DNA of 40,133 nucleotides from Apostichopus californicus (Eukaryota > Echinodermata > Holothuroidea > Aspidochirotida > Stichopodidae): NCBI GenBank assembly GCA_020650975.1, contig JAIPMN010005461.1, positions 5,718 to 45,850 of the forward strand, in the 5' to 3' direction. Shown in pieces: positions 12,159 through 20,800 of this stretch; the stretch's first letter is position 1, and the number at the start of each line of letters is the position of its first letter. A program made the position numbers and the translations under genes. The notes under the pieces were generated by a model. It worked only from the letters and a program-made list of their open reading frames with translations, was not told the origin of the DNA and searched no databases.

Positions 12159-12650
12159 ATAGTTCCCAACTCTTGAGAAGGCAAATGCTGGTCCATGCCA
12201 CGAATCGCCGTCCTGGGGGAGGGGTATAAGGGGAGGGGGTGTCCCTTGTATTTTTTTGGAATCCTGGTGATGCCTACATGTAAAATGGTGGCACTTAGAA
12301 AGGCTTTTGTCACCCAAAATTTACTGAGAAATATGCATTTTTTTGTGGGTAACATCAATAAATTGAATAGTAGGTGATAATTCATTCTTTCCCGTGGCAT
12401 GAAAATGTTCGCTACTCGCCCCAATGAAAAGAAATATAGGCTAATTTGAGGTTCAAATGGTGCTGTAAAGGAGGTTTTATACTCTATTATGCTAAATGCT
12501 TAAGAAATGATGGTTGCTAAGTCAAAATTTGATGCAATTTTTTTTTATGTAAACTTGACAATTACAATGCGGGTTTTTCGGACGCTTGCGCGGGTTTGGG
12601 TGTTAGAATGCGGGTCCAACCCGCGAATTGCGGGTCAGTTGTGAGCTCTG
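12159..12650. mobile_element. hAT-like MITE nested in the retrotransposon
   Basis: It splits the reverse transcriptase just after GTPQGSVLS and is bounded by ACTAAGTC direct repeats (12151-12158 and 12651-12658). The ends CATAGTTCCCAACT and AGTTGTGAGCTCTG are imperfect inverted repeats. Depending on where the terminal C is counted, the target duplication is 7 or 8 bp. No coding capacity is seen. Confidence 0.75.
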
Positions 12651-12682
12651 ACTAAGTCCTATATGTACTCTACTATGTAAAC

Positions 12683-13020
12683 AGTTGGCAGGCAGTCCTG
12701 GAGTCGAAGCAGCGTGACATTTGCCTTCAGGTTGAAGGCGATTTTCGCCGTTTATCTGGGGCTGCCTTTCTTGGACGCTGGTGTGCTGGGGGGGGGGGGG
12801 GGNNNNNNNNNNGGGGGGGGGGGGAGGAGGGTGTTTCGTTTCGCTGCGTGCTGATCGTCCTTTTGTGGTTTTTTGAATGTTTGAGTGGGTGGTTGGGGGT
12901 TTGTTTCTGCAGGTCGATGGGTATTTACTTTTTTGGCTCGCTTGACTTGAGTTTTGGGTCAGAATGGGATGGCTCTGATAGTGACGTTTTGGATCCCGCA
13001 TGGCGGGTCATGTAAAAAGC
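12683..13020. mobile_element. Second nested insertion with 11-bp target duplication, contains an assembly gap
   Basis: ACTATGTAAAC flanks the segment at 12672-12682 and 13021-13031, and removing it rejoins the reverse transcriptase text. The inside has a C/G homopolymer with ten Ns. A minus-strand frame is rich in Lys, Gln, Ser and Thr, loosely like LINE ORF1 sequence, but I cannot assign it. There is no poly(A) tail. Confidence 0.65.
12803..12812. other. Assembly gap (10 N) inside a G homopolymer
   Basis: Ten Ns sit between runs of G on both sides. The true length is unknown, so no frame across it should be trusted. Confidence 0.98.
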
Positions 13021-14424
13021 ACTATGTAAACGACCTACCCCACCAATAAAGTCAGTACTACCAAAATTAGCCAATTTGCTGACAATATAGCCATGTGGAA
13101 CACTTGTAAAACAGTCAGTCACAAATGCATTAAATTATCTACAAAACTCAATTTATATAATAGAAGAGTGGTGTTACCAATGGTGAAAAAAATAAACCCA
13201 ATTAAGAGTAAATTCATCATTTTCGAATACCTGTTTATAGTAGAAACAAAGAAAATCCAAGACAATCAACCTCTTTAATCATACAATAACTAATTAGCAA
13301 AGAAGCTATTTTCCTAGGCATAACAATTGATAAAGAACTAAAATATAAAACTCATATAAATAAAGTTGTGGGATAGCATGGAGAACCCTTAATTACACTA
13401 AGAACATTAAGTAATACAAACTAATTAAGAGCCGAAACTCTCCTCAAAATCTATCACGCCAAAATCAAACCTATTCTTTAAAAATATTAAAGAGCATACA
13501 TATAACTCTACCTAGCGTATCTGCCTCAAAACCCAAAGGTTTACTTCCAATAAACAACTTAACGAAATTGGCAAAACATCCAGCATTAATATTATTAGCC
13601 TACTATCAAAAACTTTGACACCAAACTTCTCAAAAATAACTTAATACATGTATGACCCTCTAATAAAAAATCTACTCCTTGATTATATAATCTCTACTAA
13701 ATTTCTACTAGAAAAAAAAGTTCTATAGTTAATTAATTCTATAGTTGATTTCCCAAATTCTGCAGGAATTGGTCCCCGCCCAGTTTGATCAGATTTCACA
13801 CACTTTTCACGACGTAACACATTACGTAACATTAACAATGTCATGGACGATAGGGTTATGGTCTAGCTTGACAGTTACAACTGGTTAGTGGACTGGGGTT
13901 GCCTGTTTGGTTTCGTGCCCAGTATCAATCTTGGATGACTACTTTTCTTATTACTTATGAAATATATTAATGCTGAAATATATGACAAAGCTGCCTCTAT
14001 ATTATCAACAGACATACGTTCTGTCCAATCACATGTTAATGCTTGTACAAAGCTGTACGTTTGGCGGAACTTAGGTCTAAGGCTTAGTTAGAACATTACG
14101 CGATATATAGGTTACGTCAGAATGAACGTAAAAGGTCATCAAACATCAAATAACATCTCACTTTCTAATTAGGGCTTAGAAAATTAATCTGCTAACGTGC
14201 AAAACGTTTACTAGAAAACGTTTTAGTAACATTTCTACTTTCAACGTTAAATTTTCATTACGAAAAGCGATTCCCGGCGAAATATTACCAGTTTGTCGAT
14301 GATTGTAGACCCTACGTTCAATCAGTCCCTGTCAATCCTGTGGTCACCGTCAAATGACCGTACACCGGTGCGCGTGCTTGATTTATACTTCCGTTATACT
14401 GTACTGTACGAGTGTACGCAGCAC

Positions 14425-14467
14425 GTAAGACCAGGGAGTTTTCCATAACAACTCCCTGGTAAGACCA
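14425..14467. mobile_element. Micro-foldback insertion 1 with 9-bp direct repeats
   Basis: GTAAGACCA occurs at 14425-14433 and again at 14459-14467. Between them is a hairpin whose arms are CCAGGGAGTT (14431-14440) and AACTCCCTGG (14450-14459), with a 9-base loop. The layout is that of a very short inverted-repeat insertion with its target duplication. Confidence 0.65.
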
Positions 14468-14700
14468 CGGATCTCGCTGATAATGTACGTCTCTGGATTA
14501 TTCTACAATGGTATGTATCATGACGTTTATCACTTCACGGAAAATTGAAATACGTCGGTGGCAGACTTTCACTTTACGGCGGTGTAGTGAAGGCCGAAGC
14601 CAACAAAAACAAAAGTGATGCTTACAAACCGGTCATTAACAAACATGACTTCCGAATTAGGTGATAACAGAGCTATTGAAAACTGTACTAGCAAGGATTA

Positions 14701-14737
14701 GGTCTAATCATGGAGCTATAGCTCCATGGTCTAATCA
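14701..14737. mobile_element. Micro-foldback insertion 2 with 10-bp direct repeats
   Basis: GGTCTAATCA occurs at 14701-14710 and 14728-14737. Between and overlapping them is the perfect 18-base palindrome ATGGAGCTATAGCTCCAT (14710-14727). The architecture matches the insertion at 14425 but the sequence differs. Confidence 0.65.
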
Positions 14738-15796
14738 TTACGAACAGTCCCACGGGCCACGTTGCTAGGAGGGGGAAAGGGAGGGGGGAGGCATTTCGGA
14801 GGTGGTGTTTCCACAATGTTGAAAATTAGGAACGAATTTCCTGAAGACTAAAGATAAATTAAACTTGGCTAAATTATGTTTCTATTTCAGGGGAGGGGGA
14901 GGGTAGGGGAAGGGAGAGAAAGGGGTGTTATTATGGGAACTTGCATTTGGATAAAAGCATTATTGGTGGCGACGTTCTGGGCAAACGGTTTACACAACAA
15001 AATTATTGGCGGGGGCCTTTGTAAGTTGTTTCATTACAAACAACCAAAACATATATTGCAATTTACAGAAGTGGTTAAGAATGTTGTCAAATTACATTGG
15101 TGTCGTCAACATCTAAATAGCTTGTAAATATATATGTGTTGGAATGGAGTAAAATGCTTTATATATTTTTCCTTTCATTTTGCCATTGAGCAATATCTTA
15201 AATTTCAAAGCATGCAAAATCCGGACACTGCACTCAGTTGATGTGTGGCAGTTGTTTATCAATGGAGAGGGTGGGAGGGGGCAGGGGCCGGGGGGGGGGT
15301 TGGAGGCATGGGGTAAGGGTGTATTGGATGGTTTCTTGATTTTCAACACTTACAGATCAAACAGTAGGCTACAATGGAAACCCAAGAGAATTACACAGTA
15401 CAAATTTTACAATATTGAAGGCCTATTTATTGAGGCTTTCCATAAACCCAAGCAAGACCAAACCAAACCAAACCAAACACCAACCCAGCACCAACAATTT
15501 AATTTCCATTATTGAATAGAGGGCAGCTCAGACCGTCTCCAGTCCATTTAATCTAAAGGTTTGTTTAAACACAAATCGTCTACTTTAACTTCACACTTGA
15601 CTTGCCTATTGAAACCCTGACATGGGAAACAGGGCGGTAAGTTGAGCCCAACCCCACCCCCCTCCCCACTTTTATGGAAACCTTACTAGTACCCTTTATT
15701 CAATATGAAATACCCCTTTTGGTACTAAAACCCCCCCTTTCAAATTTTTGTGACTCATATTAAGTGCTCTTTTTGTTATTTAATCAGTTTAATTAA

Positions 15797-16150
15797 AGGC
15801 ATTGAAGACTCGCCCCAAACCGCGTGCGGCCATCTGAAAAAGTTAACTTTCTGTTGCTTGCAAGTGACGTTTTGTTTGTGTCGCTACAAAATGCAGACAG
15901 TAATGAAACGTGATACCTTAGTTGTTATCTTTAGCTGGACCTGAGATGTCCATCGCTGTATCGTTTGTATACTGTGCTGTGTGTATTGACCGCAGCTGTA
16001 TGTACTGACTGTACACTAGTGTCTAATTACCGACGGTAGCAACTGTGTGTGTATTTTCTGGTGGTGTTTAACACTTCTGTTACACCTCATTCGAAACTAG
16101 GTCAAATAACCGGCATTACACGTTTCTTTTTGCGCGAGTCTTCACACCCT
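15797..16150 (-). mobile_element. TTAA-flanked MITE, copy B (inverted)
   Basis: Begins AGGCATTGAAGACTCG and ends CGAGTCTTCACACCCT, flanked by TTAA at 15793-15796 and 16151-16154. It is the same family as the copy at 6239 but in opposite orientation. It lies in the intergenic stretch between the NRF-6-like gene and the hydrolase gene. Confidence 0.9.
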
Positions 16151-16635
16151 TTAATGAGAAGTGCCCTGGCTGACAGACATTGAAGAACTGAAAATATGCA
16201 GTAAGGTAAGTGCAGAGTATCCAGTTTTGAGGTAACTTTGTGACTTACCCCCTCAACTCAAACTCACATGCCCCACGGCCCCTCAATGTGTGTCCCCCCC
16301 CCTCCCCCACCCCCAGATTGGAACCTTTTTCAAATTCCCTAAACCATGAGTTAATTACTTAGGGAGTAGTTTATCCCTAAAATATCTCATGAAACCCATC
16401 CAGTCATTCAAATGATGCTATCTTTGTACCTAGTTCGTGTAAATCTGCCTTGTTATTAAGTAATTTAAAAATAATGCTTTGCATTAAATTTGTTCAATTT
16501 TCTCATATTTTATTGATACCCAATATAACTCAATAATTTCACTAATCCAATCCACTTTTATTTCAATTAGTACCATAAAAGTCAAAACCAGTTTGACAAT
16601 TTCCAAATTGCCTTTTATTATAGATAAGAAAAAAT

Positions 16636-16748
16636 CCTCTGAAGAAGATCCTGCTAGGATCGAAACGTCAGGCCAACTTACTTTTACACATTCTATTACA
16701 CAGGCTCTCTAGTGGATAAGCAGTTTGCTAACAGTTTTATTTTATTTT
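16636..16748 (+). mobile_element. 113-bp short retroelement starting with a hammerhead-like core, copy 1
   Basis: Flanked by perfect 10-bp duplications AAGAAAAAAT (16626-16635, 16749-16758). The 5' end reads CCTCTGAAGAA, then the hairpin GATCCTGCTAGGATC, then GAAACGTC. This resembles the hammerhead order CUGAUGA - stem II - GAAA, with one change in the first box. The 3' end is T-rich (TTTTATTTTATTTT). Degenerate hammerheads are known from Penelope-like elements; that link is inference. No protein is encoded. Confidence 0.8.
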
Positions 16749-16758
16749 AAGAAAAAAT

Positions 16759-17464
16759 TCTCTTGACAATGGAATGAAATGGAATAATTATCTCTAATAA
16801 TTCATGAATTGAGATATTATAGATAGATGGTAAAATAAACCGTTGTAGCAGTGTAATTTAGTCTATTGAGTTTAAACTCAGCTCAAAAAATGTGGCCAAA
16901 TTTCAGGCTTATCTTTGATCGTACTGTTTTAAACCTGGCGATGTGTTTTACCACATGATTATAAAATTTCAAACTTAGCCAAAAGGAAAGAAGGTACCTA
17001 AAATATTCTACAAAAACAATAACGTATAACCAGGCTTTTGATATCATTGTAAAGAAAGTGCATTTGGACTCAACTTTTCAAGTTTCCCTTATCATTAATC
17101 TGTCAGTGTTCAGTTTGTTTTATATTTATTTTTGGAAACAAATTAAGTAGGGATATTGCAAGTGAATTATAACACACCCATTTCTCTCTGATTCCGTCCA
17201 AATTGAAGTTCGGGACAACTTTTTACTCCCTTCCTCCACATTTACACAACTCGTCTTCCTTTCCTCTGCCCACCAAGACCCTACCCGACCACGAAGGTGG
17301 GGATGGGGTGGGGGTGTAAAAGGGTATCACTTCCCCTGTTCACTGGCGTGACATGGTAGCTATCTTCATTCCTTCAGGCCCTCCGTGATATTTTAATTTC
17401 TCTCCGCCATTTAACGCGGCAAATTTTATCGTCGAGGCCGATATTATTACGTCATCCGGCCAAA
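16759..17464. other. Region downstream of the hydrolase gene
   Basis: Likely holds the hydrolase 3' UTR end. A minus-strand AATAAA (complement of TTTATT at 17125-17130), about 580 bases past the stop, is one possible polyadenylation signal, but weak. No other feature is seen. Confidence 0.35.
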
Positions 17465-17648
17465 ACTTGATATAAAACTGGAAATGTCATTTCTCAAATT
17501 GAGTTTCGAGTCCCTTTCATTTGTCACCTGGTCTCCTTTTGATCTGTCGATCTATCCTTTTTCTGGTTGACCTCTCGCCATTTCCTGATGAGCTTCTTGA
17601 CGATATCGATCACCTCCTTGGGTTTCCTGTAGATCATGTGACCGTCTT
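17465..17648 (-). pseudogene. Exon-fragment copy of the hydrolase C terminus
   Basis: The open segment starts at DGHMIYRKP and ends KETR plus stop, matching the last 40 or so residues of the gene above. It lacks the upstream part of the exon (AWESSVEFLM...), and no polypyrimidine tract or AG precedes it. I read it as a non-functional exon relic, or as 3' UTR sequence of the parent gene. Confidence 0.75.
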
Positions 17649-17832
17649 ACTTGATATAAAACTGGAAATGTCATTTCTCAAATTGAGTTTCGAGTCCCTT
17701 TCATTTGTCACCTGGTCTCCTTTTGATCTGTCGATCTATTCTTTTTCTGGTTGACCTCTCGCCATTTCCTGACGAGCTTCTTGACGATATCGATCACCTC
17801 CTTGGGTTTTCTGTATATCATGTGACCGTCGC
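17465..17832 (-). repeat. 184-bp tandem duplication covering the 3' half of the hydrolase terminal exon
   Basis: Two adjacent copies (about 17465-17648 and 17649-17832) differ at only a handful of positions. The right copy is inside the real last exon. The left copy lies downstream of the stop codon (17708-17710), in what should be 3' UTR. It repeats the codons from the catalytic-His motif DGHMIYRKP to the end, with its own in-frame stop. Visible amino-acid changes are V to I in KKLV and N to D in QKKN. The left copy has no convincing splice acceptor, so it is probably transcribed but untranslated. The low divergence argues for a recent event. Confidence 0.9.
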
Positions 17833-20800
17833 TGCCGTTTATTAAGACCGGTTTAGCGTTCCGGTGAATCGACATCAGGAATTCCACCGAGGATTCCCAC
17901 GCCTGCAAACATAAAAACCGGCAAAAACAAATATCCGTGGGAATGATGGAATGTCGTAAAAGGAAGACCGAAGACGGGTTGATTCATTTTCAGCATTAGT
18001 TACGAGATGTGTATACAGACAAGGGCGTAGGAACCAGGGGTGCTGGGGGGGCACCAGGCCCCCCAGTAAAAAATATGGGGGGTGGAAGTATCATTCCGCC
18101 CCCCCGCTTCGCAAGTCAGAAAACCCCTTTTTCATTTCTGCCCTTGGTGCTCAGAACATTTGGGCAGAAAAAAATCTCATTTGGAGCACCAAATTGCATC
18201 TAAGGCCAGGTGAAAATGCAAAATTATTTACAAAATGGAGTGGGTGTTGAAGTGCCCTATATTGCAACTGAGGCCACCTGGAAATGCAAAAAATTTCCAA
18301 AGGGGAGGGGGACACCCCCTCCACTTAGACCCCTCCCCTACGCCACTGTATACAGATGATAGATTTTTAAGTTGGGTTGTATTATATTGGATACTCCTTT
18401 ATCAAAGGATATTTCTGTGGCAGACAATATGAACCAATATGTTGACGAAAATATTCCACACCGGTAGCTGAAATCTTGATATCTTTTCCATAACTTGAGA
18501 TATAATTGATCGAAATGACATTTGTTTCCACTGGCTAAACATTCAACTACTCCAGGAAGTTGGATCACAGTAGGGTGAGGGGGGGGTGGGGGATCTGTGA
18601 TGTTATCTGGGCAAATGCTCTTTAAAAACCTTTACTATCACCTTCTTATTGATATCATCCTTGAAACCAGAAAACCAGATACACTTGGAAAGATTGTAGA
18701 TAACTGACAATGTTATGTGTACTTGAAAAATGCAACATTTTTGTGGTTACATTATTTTTCAACAGTGAAAAATTGGTATAAATTATTACACAGAAAAACA
18801 CCCAAAAAAGAATGTAATCTCTCATGAGATGATGACATCATGCAGTCTACTGTTGCCAGATGCTTATGCAATCAAACCATCCCCAAATTTGACAGATTAA
18901 TCAACTTTGCCACCGAAAAATGCTATGAGGATGTTGGTTTATGACGTACAGATGCAGCAAACCTTCGGCAATTTTGTTTCGCCGACAACTTCGGCTAACA
19001 GGATGCCCCCCCCCCTTAAAATAAAAGATTAATTTCTTAAACGGTGGTGCATGGTACTAAAATGACTAACAAAAAATGGCAGCATTAAATCAGGGAATCG
19101 GGATTTTGATTCGGGTTCAAATCAATTTCACAAAAAGTTGGAAAGCAGACGGAAGAACTAGAAAGAACTACCCACTTTGGTTCTCCTTGTAAAGAGCTTA
19201 CCTCATTTAGAATGTTGGGCAGTTCATCGTCATGGTAATTACCAGTTACCACGGTAACAGAGACACTACTTGGAAAAGGTTTGACTTTGTATGCGGTTCT
19301 AAAATAGACAAAAGCAAAAATATACATATGAACGAGTTCAATTAGTGCTTGTCATGTCTTTGCTCACAAATTAGCTAAAAAATCCTTCTTGCCATTGCTC
19401 AAGTGATTTTTCAAAATGCTAAATTGTGATTTTTTCCCCCCCTGTCTATTGAAAAAAGGGAGATGATTAAATCAAATATAAATTCTGAATCTAATTTTTT
19501 TTTTGTTAAATCCAAACAGATATATTGTAATCATATTCTGGTCAAATTGGGTTTTTTTTTGTAACGGCTTTATTCATTCATAGCCCCTGTATCAAAAATG
19601 CTAAATTATGTTGTTTTCACCCTGTCTATTGAAAAAGGAGATGAAAATTATGAAATGCAAATTCTGAGAATAACTTTTTAATCCAAACTGATACACTATC
19701 ACCATCGTCAAGTTACGCTGTGTTTTTTTTTACTTATTCACACCCCTCCCCCCGATTTAAACTTTGACCTACGGTAATGATACTGCAACTTCAGTTTATA
19801 TGTTGTCTGATTAGTGGAGTGGTACATGTGTAGTTGGTTTGTGCCTTTGCATAAAGGAGCTTCTGACAATCAGCATTTCTCCGACCGATTCAACCCCCCT
19901 CCCCCCCTTCTCCTTTCCCCTTTCTCCCATTAGTTTGACCAATATTCCTCAGTTTTCTTCAGTATACCTGAATTGTTGCACTCCTTATGAAACAATGTAA
20001 CGGTCAGATGTGAGAGACTAACCTTATTTGAGCGAAAGACTCGTTTATAAAGTAATGTTCGTCAACAGAGGCACTCTGGTGCCCCGGGCGACACATGAGA
20101 TGTTTCTGTATGAAAGGAAAGGTGAGATAAAAAAAAATAATGATAATAAAATAAAAGAATAAAAAAAAATAAATAATAATTAAATATAATATACTTGATT
20201 TTCATGATAACAGATAGAAATGAACTGAAATCAAATCAAATCAGAAAATAGAAAAATAAAAGATGGGATGAGGCGAGACATGACCCAACGAGACAAGGGC
20301 TTGGCGAGGCGAGATGAAAAATGAGAAGGCAAGATCAGATGAGACGAGATGACACAAATGCTATGAGATGAGGTGAGATGAGATCAAATGAGACGACATG
20401 ACGAGGAGATGATGAAAAGAGATGTGACAAGACAAGATGCGAAGAAACAGGAAACCTCATCAATACACAAACAGTTTGTTGCCATGGAAACGGCAACCAC
20501 AGCCACAGGACGTATTTCTCACCTGCCTGAGAACAACCTCTTCGGGGACGTTATGAGCTTTAATTGGAAGATCCAGCAATTTCAAGATCAGACCCAAACG
20601 AGTTAAGCCAGTCGCTGCCGATAGTTGCATTGCTATGGAAGAAGGTAGGAGATGACCCAACCTGATGGATGAAAACAAATAAATAAAAAATAAAATAAAA
20701 ATGCTTTCAAAATTCTACTTTTCTCATCAAAATCTCATCATTAATATCGACGGTGTTCTGACATTAGCTAGTCAACTGTGGTGTATAACTGTCTTTCGTT

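Larger units (their letters stand above)
11310..13740 (+). pseudogene. Decayed non-LTR retrotransposon (reverse transcriptase), with two nested insertions
   Basis: Plus-strand frames, broken by shifts and stops, read as a Jockey/CR1-like reverse transcriptase. Seen in order: SPGKDGVMYIMLKNCSDNF, WKHALTILLVKPNKTR, ENYYRPISLLSAIVK, QSGFRTNKSTI and AGTPQGSVLS. The text is interrupted at 12159-12650 and 12683-13020 and resumes with YVND-like and QFADNIAMW text (about 13060-13105), then FLGITIDKELKYKTHIN. The catalytic FADD motif reads FADN. No endonuclease domain is visible to the left. The element is dead; clade assignment is approximate. Confidence 0.85.
13741..15792. other. Intergenic stretch with two micro-foldbacks, otherwise featureless
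   Basis: No protein family is recognisable on either strand. It contains two tiny palindromic insertions (14425-14467, 14701-14737), G-rich runs near 14770 and 15270, and a short CCAAA-type repeat at about 15459-15478. Confidence 0.5.
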
